A stretch of DNA of 27,275 bases from the NCBI GenBank assembly GCA_964548595.1, contig CAZJQO010000018.1, positions 1 to 27,275 of the forward strand, given 5' to 3'. The stretch is from JAJYVH01 sp964548595 (GTDB lineage Archaea > Micrarchaeota > Micrarchaeia > Micrarchaeales > CABMGC01). Below, piece after piece: positions 1 through 7,309 of this stretch. The notes beneath the pieces are model-generated. The model had not been told where the DNA came from and ran no database searches. It was given only the letters and a program-made list of their open reading frames with translations. The position numbers and the translations under genes are program-made. Position 1 is the first letter of the stretch. Every line of letters starts with the position of its first letter.

Positions 1-1
1 G

Positions 2-319
2 TTTACTGCCACGCCTTCACAAGTCGCGGCCATAAAGCAGGTGACTGGGAACAATCGTTGGATAGGAGTCCCCGCAACGATGCTTCAGGAAGTTTCTAAC
101 CTGCTTTTCACTACAGCACCTCACGCGTTTGTGGATCTTAGCGATGCTGCACTCACGACACTCAATGCCGTAAGTCCAGCGATTGGTGGCCCTGCTCTCG
201 CAATTCTTATCCAATCAATTCCAGGATTGTATCTCTTGATTAACAGCACACCACAAGGGAGAGCTGCATATTCTGCTGCAACAGCATCATATCCCTCCCG
301 AAGGAGTTCACTCCGCTGA
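2..319 (+). CDS. 3' end of an unrecognised protein (partial)
   Basis: The frame is open from the window edge to a TGA at 317-319, so this is probably the C-terminal ~105 residues of a longer gene. A GTG at 41 could give a 92-residue stand-alone version. The visible part has a hydrophobic stretch (PAIGGPALAILIQSIPGLYL) followed by a short polar, Arg/Ser-rich tail. I recognise no family. The stretch is more AT-rich than the block after 2000, as are its neighbours up to 1900, so it probably belongs to the same accessory region. It could also be a decayed gene, since the tail looks unlike a folded C-terminus. Confidence 0.4.
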   Translation, partial: FTATPSQVAAIKQVTGNNRWIGVPATMLQEVSNLLFTTAPHAFVDLSDAALTTLNAVSPAIGGPALAILIQSIPGLYLLINSTPQGRAAYSAATASYPSRRSSLR

Positions 320-673
320 CACTTTCAGCCTTGCGGTTGTTATCCTTCCCGCCGACAAAACACATCTCTCTTTCCCTGTTATATGCGACCATGCTCACCT
401 ACCTTTTCCCCCCCGCTTTCATCCCGCCGCAGAGGCATGTGGGATTTCCCGCTCCGAATAGTTAAATGTTTATGTTAAGCATTTGGTGGGAAAAAAGCTC
501 TGAGGTGGTGAGATTTATGTAAGTCAACTCCAGCACATCTTTCCTATACAGATTCGAAATCAAATTCGAATTAGCTCCAGCCTAACCTGTTCCGCAGATA
601 TGGTTAGGTCTTCTTTCTTACTTTAGCAGGTTTGGGCTCCATAAGCATGATATAGCTACGGCATAATTACAGC
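320..673. other. non-coding gap with a hairpin
   Basis: I find no convincing gene here. An inverted repeat pairs 581-587 (CCTAACC) with 602-608 (GGTTAGG) around a 14-nt loop, with a weak T-rich stretch after it at 609-620. It could be a weak terminator or simply a structured leader. An AT-rich patch (AGTTAAATGTTTATGTTAAG) around 460-480 resembles a TATA region. A purine-rich GAGGTGGTG at 502-510 sits just before an ATG that is followed at once by TAA (517-522), so no protein follows. Confidence 0.4.
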
Positions 674-751
674 TTGAACTCAGACTTATACGCCAATAAC
701 CAACCACATGTCTTAAATATCTTGAAGAGTAAAAGAAGGACGGGCGGTGAA

Positions 752-985
752 GTGGCTCAGAATACAGCTCAGGTTCAAATAGCCAAAAAGCTTGATAGGA
801 TGGAACGGCAGATAGAACAGGTACTGAAACGGGTTGAGGGTCTGGAGTTTGAACTCAGCTATCCTCCTGAGAGCAAGATGAAGAAGAGCTACCTTAATAA
901 GCTGAAGAAAATAGAAAAATCAATAAAGGCTGGAAATGTAATTCGCTACAACAATTTCATTGATTTTGTAAAAGCAGTGAGCTGA
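752..985 (+). CDS. RelB-like antitoxin (putative)
   Basis: A short protein made mainly of one long charged helix: KKLDRMERQIEQVLKRVEGL is a coiled-coil-like heptad region. It ends in a segment of the RYNNFIDFVKAVS type, as in RelB antitoxins that wrap around a RelE toxin. The toxin-like gene starts 10 nt downstream, and antitoxin-first order is normal for relBE. The longest frame begins at a TTG (674, 103 residues). I prefer GTG 752 (78 residues, typical for RelB) because a TATA-like TTAAATAT at 713-720 lies inside the longer frame and would place the transcript start just before GGCGGTGAAGTG. RelB-type proteins neutralise the toxin and usually repress their own promoter. The family call rests on shape and context, not on a diagnostic motif. 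Confidence 0.6.
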   Translation: MAQNTAQVQIAKKLDRMERQIEQVLKRVEGLEFELSYPPESKMKKSYLNKLKKIEKSIKAGNVIRYNNFIDFVKAVS

Positions 986-995
986 GAGTGCTTTC

Positions 996-1277
996 GTGGC
1001 TTATTCTATTGAAATAGAAAAGCACCTCCAAAAGAAGTTGAAGAAGCTAAGTAGAAGCGACCCAGTTTTACACGCAAGGCTGTTGAAGAAAGTAAATGAC
1101 ATACTGAGCCATCCCTATCAGGAAACTCCGTATCAAGGTAAACCGCTGCGCAACGTGCTGAAAGGCAGTTTCAGGGTGCACATAGGCTCCTTCGTGCTTG
1201 TTTATGGTATTGATGATGCTAAGAAGCTGGTCATCCTGAAAGATTTTGAACACCATGATGTTGTCTATTCGAACTAA
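996..1277 (+). CDS. RelE/ParE-family toxin
   Basis: A 93-residue basic protein with a GTG start. The layout matches RelE/YoeB-type mRNA interferases: N-terminal helical hairpin (HLQKKLKKLSRSDPVLHARL), a KPLRNVLKGSFRVHIGSFVLVYGID block that fits the central beta-sheet of the family (the L-x-G-x-x-R-x-R/H-x-G-x-x-R/V-x-x-Y pattern), then a terminal strand (KLVILKDFEHHDVVY). The likely RNA-binding or catalytic basic and aromatic residues are the Arg/His in SFRVHIG and the terminal His-His/Tyr. RelE toxins cleave mRNA in the ribosomal A site; ParE relatives poison gyrase instead. I lean to RelE because the gene is archaeal and paired with a RelB-like partner. It sits in the AT-rich accessory segment. 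Confidence 0.78.
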   Translation: MAYSIEIEKHLQKKLKKLSRSDPVLHARLLKKVNDILSHPYQETPYQGKPLRNVLKGSFRVHIGSFVLVYGIDDAKKLVILKDFEHHDVVYSN

Positions 1278-1317
1278 GCCTCATGTAGCTCCAGCATAAT
1301 TAAACACCACCTCAAGA

Positions 1318-1863
1318 TTATCTTGCTGTCTCTTTTTCCAGTAATTTAAGTAGTTTTGGAAAATAATTATGCGGTACATATTTTTGGGCGGTTTCCGGAT
1401 CGGCCAATTCCTCTTCTAGTCTCTTAATTGGAATGAATTCAACGCTTTCCACCTCCTCCGTCTGCAAATTTTTTGGAAGCGCATCTAACTTTAATAGATA
1501 CACAAAATAGGCGTGATTATTGTAGTATCCGGGCTTTGCTGAGGCTCTGATCTGACCTACAATTACCTGCTTCAGATCCTTCGCGCCAATTTCTACTCCC
1601 AGTTCTTCCCTGACTTCCCTTATCGCTGTTTGTTCAGGGGTGTCTCCGGCAGAAACATGTCCGGCTGCAGAAACATCTAATAGACCAGGATAGCTTTCTC
1701 TTTCCATAGATCGCTTCTGCAATAATACTTCTCTTTTGGAATTGTAGACCCACACGTCCGCAGTCTGGTGCCATAGTCCTTTGGCGTGAGCTTCCTTCCT
1801 ACTTACTATTACACCCGTCTTGTTTCCATTTTCATCCAGAACGTCTATTTGTTCATCAGTCAT
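1318..1863 (-). CDS. Nudix hydrolase, IPP-isomerase-like (YfcD-type)
   Basis: A 181-residue Nudix protein. The Nudix box begins at GHVSAGD and ends REVREELGV, matching G-x5-E-x7-REUxEExGU except that the first Glu is Asp. The box coordinates Mg for hydrolysis of a diphosphate linkage. The segment before it (LWHQTADVWVYNSKREVLLQ, then KRS) and the aromatic NNHAYFVYL strand after it resemble the YfcD/IDI-like branch. The substrate cannot be read from sequence: nucleoside diphosphate-X and IPP isomerase activity are both possible, but the gene lacks clear type-1 IDI catalytic Cys context. The ATG at 1863 is preceded by GGGAGAT. The gene lies 31 nt after the tRNA-Gln on the same strand and may be read through from the tRNA promoter. 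Confidence 0.85.
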   Translation of the reverse strand: MTDEQIDVLDENGNKTGVIVSRKEAHAKGLWHQTADVWVYNSKREVLLQKRSMERESYPGLLDVSAAGHVSAGDTPEQTAIREVREELGVEIGAKDLKQVIVGQIRASAKPGYYNNHAYFVYLLKLDALPKNLQTEEVESVEFIPIKRLEEELADPETAQKYVPHNYFPKLLKLLEKETAR

Positions 1864-1871
1864 ACTTATCT

Positions 1872-1885
1872 CCCAGATTCGGACT
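1872..1885 (-). repeat. 14-bp copy of the tRNA-Gln T-arm
   Basis: CCCAGATTCGGACT at 1872-1885 is an exact direct repeat of 1903-1916, which is the T-stem/loop of the adjacent tRNA-Gln. Similarity ends outside these 14 bp. A short duplicated tRNA 3' segment next to a tRNA gene is the usual trace of site-specific integration (attL/attR). Alternatively it is a local tandem-duplication remnant. The copy overlaps the short leader of the Nudix gene. Confidence 0.6.
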
Positions 1886-1894
1886 AGTTTTCAG

Positions 1895-1967
1895 TAGCTC
1901 CACCCAGATTCGGACTGGGGTCTGCAGGTCCAGAGCCTGCTGTCCTTGACCACTAGACGATGGAGCT
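1895..1967 (-). tRNA. tRNA-Gln (CUG anticodon)
   Basis: On the minus strand the acceptor stem AGCTCCA (1967-1961) pairs fully with TGGAGCT (1902-1896), and A at 1895 is the discriminator base. The D-arm is GTC/GAC around a loop containing AGTGGTCAAG. The anticodon stem GCAGG/CCTGC encloses CTCTGGA, giving anticodon CUG at positions 34-36, which reads CAG (Gln). The T-stem CCCAG/CTGGG encloses TCCGAAT. There is no intron, and CCA is not encoded (the next bases are CTG), so it must be added enzymatically. A minus-strand TATA-like ATTATTAAC at about 1992-2000 is correctly placed for transcription. Confidence 0.95.
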
Positions 1968-1973
1968 GCTGCA

Positions 1974-1981
1974 TTTAATAT
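1974..1981 (+). promoter_or_regulatory. TATA-like box for the M50 protease gene
   Basis: TTTAATAT lies 30-37 nt before the GTG at 2011, so the transcript would start only a few bases ahead of the coding region. It shares the tRNA/protease intergenic space with an opposite-strand TATA-like box at about 1992-2000 for the tRNA, giving a compact divergent promoter. Confidence 0.5.
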
Positions 1982-2010
1982 CCTGAGCGTGTTAATAATT
2001 CTTCCACAAG

Positions 2011-2763
2011 GTGCAGTGCGTGTTTGCGAGCCCGACAGGCATGATTAGCAGGGAAGTCAGTGACATACTCATAGCAGACATAGCGCTGAGCATCGGCTTC
2101 TCCCTGGCGCTTACCGGCGGCCTGGCGTACGTGTCGTCAGGCGGTTTCCTTTACCTGCTTCCCATAGCATTCATTGCCGTCTCTCTCGCATTCATACTGC
2201 ACGAGCTGATGCACAAGTTCGTGGCGCAGCGCTTCGGCGCAATCGCCGGCTTCAGGAAATCGGATACCGGCATAGTGATATCACTCCTTACGAGCATGTT
2301 CGGCTTCATAATAGGGCTCCCTGGCGCAACCATGATCTACGCGCCGCATTTCACAAGGAAAGAGGAAGGCTATGTCTCTCTGGCTGGCCCTCTTACCAAT
2401 TTCATAGTGTTTGCTTTCGCATTCACCATAGGCAGCATGCTCTTCCCCGGCTTTGCCCACATGACATCGCGCGTGCTGTTCGGGGGCGCCACAGCGCCGG
2501 TTCCTTATCTTGAGCTGGCGTTCAGCTTCGTCGCCTTCATAAGCATATACCTTGCCTTCTTCAACATGCTGCCGATATACCCGCTCGACGGCAGCAAGGT
2601 CTACAGGTGGAACAAACCAGTTTACTTCGCTACCGTCATACTCATATTCGTGCTCCTTGGCGTCATAGTGCCGCTGTCAACACTGCTGCCACTGCTTGTC
2701 ATAATATTCGTAATAGCGTTCATACTTTCCTACTTCTCAAGGGCGGTGCTCTTCCGCACCTGA
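2011..2763 (+). CDS. M50-family membrane metalloprotease (site-2-protease-like)
   Basis: An intramembrane zinc metalloprotease of about 250 residues with some six hydrophobic segments. The zinc motif HELMH (residues 64-68, an HExxH) lies in a transmembrane helix. The third ligand motif NMLPIYPLDG (185-194; Asp193) is the M50 equivalent of N-x-x-P-x-x-x-L-D-G. AGPLTNF (125-131) is the conserved AGP segment also seen in S2P relatives. M50 enzymes cleave transmembrane helices of regulatory or signal-derived substrates; the substrate here is unknown. The start could be GTG 2011 or ATG 2041 (residue 11); no Shine-Dalgarno decides it. It has no PDZ or CBS domain. It marks the beginning of the GC-richer conserved block. 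Confidence 0.88.
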   Translation: MQCVFASPTGMISREVSDILIADIALSIGFSLALTGGLAYVSSGGFLYLLPIAFIAVSLAFILHELMHKFVAQRFGAIAGFRKSDTGIVISLLTSMFGFIIGLPGATMIYAPHFTRKEEGYVSLAGPLTNFIVFAFAFTIGSMLFPGFAHMTSRVLFGGATAPVPYLELAFSFVAFISIYLAFFNMLPIYPLDGSKVYRWNKPVYFATVILIFVLLGVIVPLSTLLPLLVIIFVIAFILSYFSRAVLFRT

Positions 2764-2845
2764 ACAGGTACGAATTGCAGATGGACGACAGCACAAAGCA
2801 TTTATTAGTGTAGTGCCCATCGTAGCAACATAGGGGGTTGAAGAA
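2764..2845 (+). promoter_or_regulatory. cdc48 leader: TATA-like box and ribosome-binding site
   Basis: An AT-rich CATTTATTAG near 2799-2808 is the best TATA candidate between the protease and cdc48. GGGGGTTGA (2833-2841) precedes the GTG start at 2846 with 4-nt spacing and resembles the GGAGGTGA anti-16S match. It supports GTG 2846 as the start. Confidence 0.4.
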
Positions 2846-5008
2846 GTGCCCAACGGCGTAGAACTGACAGTGAGCGATGCGCTTATAACAGATTCCGGTA
2901 GGGGAATCGCCAGGCTCGACACCAAATCGCAGAAGCAGCTCGGAGTGGGCTCTGGCGACGTGGTTGAGATAAAGGGCAAGACCAAGTCCACGGCTGCTGT
3001 TGTGTGGCAGGCGCACCCGAGCGACGAAGGGCTCGGTTTCATAAGGATCGACGGCTACCTAAGGCAGAACATAGGGATAGGCATAGGCGACAAGGTATTC
3101 GTATCAAAGGCAGAGATAAACGACGCCGAGAAAGTGACTATAGCGCCTCCTGCAAACCAGAGGCCGCCGCTCTCTCCAGATTTCAACGAGTACGCGAAGC
3201 GCAGGCTTGAGTCGCAGGGCAGGCCCCTTATCAAGGGCGACTCTGTGCAGATACCTATGTTCGGGCTCGTCTTCAGCTTCATAGTCGTTCAGGTACTGCC
3301 CCACGGCATAGTCAAAGTGGGCAAGAGCACGCAGCTCGTAGTAAAGGATGAGCCTGTATCTGAATCGGAGGTGCACATAGCCGACGTGCACTACGAGGAC
3401 ATAGGAGGTTTGAGGGGCGAGATACAGAAGATAAGGGAGATGGTGGAGTACCCTATAAGGTACCCCGAGGTGTTCGAGAGGCTGGGCATAGAGCCGCCCA
3501 GGGGCGTGCTGCTCTACGGGGCTCCTGGAACTGGCAAGACGCTGCTCGCGAAGGCGGTGGCGAACGAGAGCGACGCTCACTTCATCTCAATATCGGGTCC
3601 GGAGCTGGTTAGCAAGTTCGTAGGAGAGAGCGAGGAGAAACTGCGCGATATATTCAAGGAGGCTAAGGAGAAGGCACCGACAATAATATTCATGGATGAG
3701 ATAGACGCGATAGCGCCGAAAAGGGAGGAGGCTACCAACGAGGTGGAGAGGAGAATGGTCTCGCAGCTGCTCACGCTGCTCGACGGGATGCCGTCTAGGG
3801 GCCAGGTGATAGTGCTTGCAGCTACAAACAGGCAGGATGCGATAGACCCGGCGCTGCGCAGGCCGGGGCGCTTCGACAGGGAGATAGAGATAGGCATACC
3901 TGACAGGAACGCGAGGAAGGACATACTGCTGATACACACAAGGAACATGCCCACTGCAAAGGACGTAAGCGTAGACGAGCTTGCAAACATAACGCACGGC
4001 TATACAGGCGCGGATCTGAGCGCCCTGGCTAAGGAAGCTGCCATGGCGTCGCTCAGGAGCGTGTGGCCCAAGATAACCGACAAGAGGCACATACCGGACG
4101 AGGTGCTGGCAGGGCTGAGCGTGACCAGGAACGACTTCATGGAGGCGCTGAAGAGCATAAGGCCGAGCGCGCTGCGCGAGGTATTCGTGGAAAGGCCCAA
4201 CGTGCACTGGAGCGACATCGGTGATCTGGAGCACGTCAAGAGCGAGATCAAGGAAGCGGTTGAGCTGCCGCTGAAGGAGCCTGAGCAGTTCGAGAAGATA
4301 GGCATAAGGCCCGTCAGGGGCATACTGCTTGTCGGTCCTCCGGGAACGGGCAAAACGCTGCTGGCGAGGGCGGTTGCTACGGAGCGCGAGTCGAACTTCA
4401 TCTCCATAAAGGGGCCCGAGGTGCTGAGCAAGTACGTGGGCGAGAGCGAGAAGATGGTGCGTGAGCTCTTCAGGAAGGCCAGGATGGCGAGCCCGTGCAT
4501 AATATTCATAGACGAGATAGACGCGGTTGCGAAGACCAGGGGAGGCGGCGCCAACGATTCTGGAGTTTCGGAGCGCGTGGTGGACACGCTGCTTACAGAG
4601 ATGGACGGGCTCAACGACCTGAAGAACGTGGTTGTGATAGCAGCCACCAACAGGCCCGAGGACGTTGACCCGGCGCTGCTTAGGCCCGGGCGTTTCGACA
4701 AGATAATAGAGATACCGATGCCTGACGCGCCTTCGAGGCTTGCAATACTCGAGGTGCATACGAGGCGCATGCCGCTTGACAAGGATGTGGACCTTGTGGA
4801 GATAGCGAACAGCACGGAGGAGTACACAGGTGCAGAGATAGAGAACATAGTGCGCGAAGCTGGCATGAACGCTATAAGGGAGAAGAGGGACGTGGTCAGG
4901 AAAGATGATTTTGAGAAGGCGATGCGCGAGATAAGGCCGGCGATACCTAAGGAAGTGGCGGAGCGCATAAAGCGTTTCAAGGAAGAACCGGAAAGCATGT
5001 ACAGGTAG
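2846..5008 (+). CDS. cdc48: Cdc48/VAT AAA+ ATPase (p97 family)
   Basis: A 720-residue unfoldase of standard archaeal VAT length. Residues 1-175 form the N-domain (double-psi barrel start, VELTVSDAL). D1 has Walker A GAPGTGKT (225-232), Walker B IIFMDEID (281-288 region) and pore loop SKFVGE. D2 has GPPGTGKT (498-505 region), IIFIDEID and pore loop SKYVGES; both rings keep arginine-finger-like RRPGRFD or RPGRFD motifs. It uses ATP to unfold and extract proteins, often handing them to the 20S proteasome. The last three residues, Met-Tyr-Arg, fit the HbYX proteasome-docking tail, which supports that role. The start is GTG 2846. eS6 begins 5 nt after its stop, so the two are probably cotranscribed. 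Confidence 0.97.
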   Translation: MPNGVELTVSDALITDSGRGIARLDTKSQKQLGVGSGDVVEIKGKTKSTAAVVWQAHPSDEGLGFIRIDGYLRQNIGIGIGDKVFVSKAEINDAEKVTIAPPANQRPPLSPDFNEYAKRRLESQGRPLIKGDSVQIPMFGLVFSFIVVQVLPHGIVKVGKSTQLVVKDEPVSESEVHIADVHYEDIGGLRGEIQKIREMVEYPIRYPEVFERLGIEPPRGVLLYGAPGTGKTLLAKAVANESDAHFISISGPELVSKFVGESEEKLRDIFKEAKEKAPTIIFMDEIDAIAPKREEATNEVERRMVSQLLTLLDGMPSRGQVIVLAATNRQDAIDPALRRPGRFDREIEIGIPDRNARKDILLIHTRNMPTAKDVSVDELANITHGYTGADLSALAKEAAMASLRSVWPKITDKRHIPDEVLAGLSVTRNDFMEALKSIRPSALREVFVERPNVHWSDIGDLEHVKSEIKEAVELPLKEPEQFEKIGIRPVRGILLVGPPGTGKTLLARAVATERESNFISIKGPEVLSKYVGESEKMVRELFRKARMASPCIIFIDEIDAVAKTRGGGANDSGVSERVVDTLLTEMDGLNDLKNVVVIAATNRPEDVDPALLRPGRFDKIIEIPMPDAPSRLAILEVHTRRMPLDKDVDLVEIANSTEEYTGAEIENIVREAGMNAIREKRDVVRKDDFEKAMREIRPAIPKEVAERIKRFKEEPESMYR

Positions 5009-5013
5009 TTGCA

Positions 5014-5421
5014 ATGAAGATAGTATACTCTGATCCGAAGATTGGCAAGACGGCGCAACGCGAGGTTGCAAAGGACATGGAGGCGCGGCTCATAGGCAGG
5101 AAGATGGGCGAGGAGGTTGACGGCACCCTGGCTGGACTGGAGGGCTACAGGCTCAAGATCACAGGCCTGAGCGACAAGTCGGGAACTCCTTCAAGGCACG
5201 AAGTGGAAGGCGCAAGGAAGGTGCACGTGTTGCTTCACAGCGGCACCGGCATAGGGAAGGTGGAGAAGGGAGAGAGAAGAAGGAAGCTCATAAGGGGCAA
5301 CACTATAAGCGCCGACACGGAGCAGGTCAACACAGTCATAACGGCCTACGGCGCAAAGAACGCGGACGAGCTCTTCCCAAAGAAGGAGAAGGTTCAGGGA
5401 GAAACAGCCAGACAGGCATAG
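5014..5421 (+). CDS. rps6e: 30S ribosomal protein eS6
   Basis: A 135-residue protein with the eS6 fold signature: N-terminal MKIVYSDPKIGKT, the GTPSRHEV loop, then RRRKLIRGN-TISADTEQVN, which match archaeal eS6 (S6e) blocks in order. It binds 16S rRNA in the small subunit. Length is typical for archaea, which lack the long phosphorylated eukaryotic tail. It lies between cdc48 and aIF2-gamma in a tight + strand operon; pairing with the aIF2-gamma gene is common in archaea. The last ~15 residues are charged and probably disordered. Confidence 0.95.
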   Translation: MKIVYSDPKIGKTAQREVAKDMEARLIGRKMGEEVDGTLAGLEGYRLKITGLSDKSGTPSRHEVEGARKVHVLLHSGTGIGKVEKGERRRKLIRGNTISADTEQVNTVITAYGAKNADELFPKKEKVQGETARQA

Positions 5422-5437
5422 GCTTCGGTAATGTTTT

Positions 5438-6664
5438 ATGCCACTAGAATTCAAGCAGAGCCAGATGAACATAGGCACGCTGGGCCACGTCGACCACGGC
5501 AAGACCACACTGACGTATGCTATAACGCACAACTGGACCGACGTGCACAGCGAGAGCGTAAAGAGAAGCATGACTATAAAACTGGGCTATTCCGACGCTG
5601 TGATAAGGAAGTGCAGCGGCAAGGAAGGCTACGGCGCATACACCACAAGCGCCGACTGCAACGGCTCAGGCGCCGCTGAACCGGTGCGGCGCATATCCAT
5701 ACTCGACGCGCCAGGCCATGAGACGCTGATGGCCACCGCGATAGCCGGCTCAAGCATAATAGACGCTGTGCTGTTCGTGATAGCTGCAACAGAGCCGGTG
5801 CCTATGCCGCAAACAAAAGAGCACCTGGTGCTGATCAACTCGCTCGGTATAAGCAACGCGATAATAGCGCAGACAAAGATAGACATAGTGGGCAAGGAAG
5901 CAGCCAAGAAGAACTGCGAGCAGATAAGGAACTTCATAAGGGGCAGCTCGATAGAGGGAGCGAAGATAATACCGGTAATAGCCAACAAGAACGCAAACGT
6001 TGACGCGATCCTTTGGGGGATAGCGGAAATGCCCCTGCCGAAGCGCGACACGGAATCGGATCCAATAATGTACGTTGCCAGGTCGTTCGACATCAACAGG
6101 CCTGGAACGGGAATAGGCGAGCTGAAAGGCGGAGTTGTAGGCGGCTCGATAATAAGGGGCAGGTTCAAGGTAGGGGACGAGATAGAGATAAGACCCGGCA
6201 TAAGCACCAAGGCTAAAGCAAAAGCACCTCCGGAGCCGATAGTGACGAGCATAGAGAGCCTATCGGCTGACAGGAACAGATTCGACGAGGCGATTGCAGG
6301 CGGCCTGATAGCCATAGGCACCAACCTCGATCCATCAATAACCAAGGCCGATGCCCTGGTGGGGCAGGTTATAGGCCACGCCGGCAAGCTGCCAGAAGTG
6401 GTGCACGAGCTCACCATAGGCTATGAGTCGCTGAACCGCGACGACCTGCCAAAGCAGGGTTTCAAGGACAAGGAGCCGCTGCTCCTCGGGATAGGCACCG
6501 GCACTAACGTGGGCTACGTGAAGAACGTAAAGAAGAAGACGCTCGAGATAGAGCTGAAGTACCCGGCCTGCGTAGACGCGAACGCGAAGATATCCGTGCT
6601 GCGCAACTTTAGCCAGAGATGGCGCCTCTCCGGCTATGGGACGCTTTCGGGGCAGTCCAGCTGA
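5438..6664 (+). CDS. eif2g: Translation initiation factor 2 subunit gamma
   Basis: A 408-residue GTPase subunit of aIF2, which brings Met-tRNAi to the small subunit. G1 is GHVDHGKT (16-23), the switch I region is KRSMTIKLGYSDA, G3 is DAPGH (90-94) and G4 is QTKID (145-149) in place of the usual NKxD. The two beta-barrel domains follow, with RSFDINRPGTGIGELKGGVV and GTNLDPSITKAD, and the end has RWRLSGYGT. Oddities: the zinc knuckle normally made of two CxxC pairs keeps only the first Cys of each (Cys59 in CSGK, Cys74 in CNGS), so zinc binding is probably lost. Asn-to-Thr in G4 is also unusual, though some translational GTPases tolerate it. ATG 5438 is favoured because the motif spacing fits the family. 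Confidence 0.96.
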   Translation: MPLEFKQSQMNIGTLGHVDHGKTTLTYAITHNWTDVHSESVKRSMTIKLGYSDAVIRKCSGKEGYGAYTTSADCNGSGAAEPVRRISILDAPGHETLMATAIAGSSIIDAVLFVIAATEPVPMPQTKEHLVLINSLGISNAIIAQTKIDIVGKEAAKKNCEQIRNFIRGSSIEGAKIIPVIANKNANVDAILWGIAEMPLPKRDTESDPIMYVARSFDINRPGTGIGELKGGVVGGSIIRGRFKVGDEIEIRPGISTKAKAKAPPEPIVTSIESLSADRNRFDEAIAGGLIAIGTNLDPSITKADALVGQVIGHAGKLPEVVHELTIGYESLNRDDLPKQGFKDKEPLLLGIGTGTNVGYVKNVKKKTLEIELKYPACVDANAKISVLRNFSQRWRLSGYGTLSGQSS

Positions 6665-6682
6665 AGCTGTAAGGAGTAGAAA

Positions 6683-6723
6683 GGGCCGCCCTTGGGGGTA
6701 AGGGACACGGCCCCTCTTTTTTT
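6683..6723 (+). terminator. strong hairpin-plus-T terminator
   Basis: GGGCCG (6683-6688) pairs with CGGCCC (6708-6713). The stem continues as CCCTT (6689-6693) with AAGGG (6700-6704), leaving a GGGGGT loop and a 3-nt ACA bulge. A run of seven T (6717-6723) follows. It ends the cdc48-eS6-aIF2-gamma transcript and lies directly against the stop of the convergent minus-strand gene at 6727. Bacterial-style hairpins are not the rule in archaea; the T-run is the element known to matter there. Confidence 0.75.
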
Positions 6724-6726
6724 CTG

Positions 6727-7227
6727 CTACTGCGGAGGTGATACAATAAGCTGTATGGTCGCCTTGCCAGCATCAAACTTATAATAGACTTTGTGGCCTA
6801 GCTGTAGTCTCTCCAGCACGCCGCGCTTGTAAAGGCTGTTGAGCCTTGCGCACGCCGCATTCTTGCCCCTGTAGTGCATGAAAGCCATTACGTCTTCGGC
6901 TGCAGCCATGCTCTTCGGCCTTGTCTGCACGAACTCCACTATGTTCGCGTCAACGGTAGAGATTGCAACCTCCCTGACGGGTTCCTGCCCGTAGCCTTCT
7001 GCAGGTCCTGAAGTAAGCATGGTGCTGCTTACCGCCTCGCGAAGGACCTTGACCTGCTCTGTAAGAGTCCTCAATACCCGGTTCGTCGCCTCCCTATCCG
7101 TAATGAGATCATGCAGCACTTCGTTGTAATCAGAGCTCGGTGGCACAGTTACGGCGTTGGCCTGCTTGTAAGTCTCGAGCCTTTTCTCAAGGGCATCAAG
7201 TTTTGCCTCCATTTCCTTCTTGTTCAT
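6727..7227 (-). CDS. coiled-coil/winged-helix DNA-binding regulator (putative)
   Basis: A 166-residue soluble protein. Residues 1-70 are predicted coiled coil (MEAKLDALEKRLETYKQ, then TNRVLRTLTEQVKVLREAV), likely for dimerisation. Residues ~95-155 look like a winged helix: VDANIVEFVQTRP, a recognition-helix candidate KNAACARLNSLYKRGVLERL, then a wing GHKVYYKF. That pattern is common in archaeal transcription regulators. The ATG at 7227 faces an intergenic region with a 31-bp dyad and 11-bp tandem repeats, so autoregulation and control of the divergent KH gene are plausible. I do not recognise a named family; the fold assignment is from pattern reading. Confidence 0.6.
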   Translation of the reverse strand: MNKKEMEAKLDALEKRLETYKQANAVTVPPSSDYNEVLHDLITDREATNRVLRTLTEQVKVLREAVSSTMLTSGPAEGYGQEPVREVAISTVDANIVEFVQTRPKSMAAAEDVMAFMHYRGKNAACARLNSLYKRGVLERLQLGHKVYYKFDAGKATIQLIVSPPQ

Positions 7228-7248
7228 ACCTACAAGCCCACTATTGCA

Positions 7249-7279
7249 GATTGTTTTATGATCGGCTCATGAAACAATC
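7249..7279. promoter_or_regulatory. 31-bp near-perfect dyad, likely operator
   Basis: GATTGTTT (7249-7256) is the exact reverse complement of AAACAATC (7272-7279), and ATGA (7258-7261) of TCAT (7267-7270). A single T/G mismatch (7257/7271) and a 5-bp centre TCGGC complete 13-nt arms. It sits 21 bp before the winged-helix gene start and about 30 bp upstream of the opposite promoter, a fitting place for a dimeric regulator. It overlaps the tandem repeat at 7268-7289. Confidence 0.6.
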
Positions 7280-7289
7280 ATGAAATAAT
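7268..7289 (+). repeat. two tandem 11-bp repeats
   Basis: CATGAAACAAT (7268-7278) is followed at once by CATGAAATAAT (7279-7289), one mismatch apart, with a further CAT at 7290-7292. One helical turn per repeat suggests side-by-side protein binding. The first unit coincides with the right arm of the dyad, so both may be parts of a single operator. Confidence 0.5.
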
Positions 7290-7309
7290 CATAGATGCGT
7301 ACATTAAGG

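Noticed and set aside
502..522. Strong ribosome-binding-like GAGGTGGTG followed by ATG TAA
   Set aside because: The minimal start-stop pair encodes nothing and no downstream frame continues. It is most likely a chance match or a decayed start.
1285..1293. GTAGCTCCA, a 9-bp match to the tRNA-Gln 3' end (similar TAGCTCCA at 572-579)
   Set aside because: Matches this short are expected by chance in 2 kb, so they are not claimed as extra attachment sites, although they bracket the toxin-antitoxin genes.
3587..5071. Long antisense frames (up to 494 codons) opposite cdc48
   Set aside because: They are shadows of a GC-rich, codon-biased gene. Their translations are low-complexity (Arg/His/Leu/Tyr-rich or Ser-rich) and the + strand encodes an unmistakable AAA+ protein.
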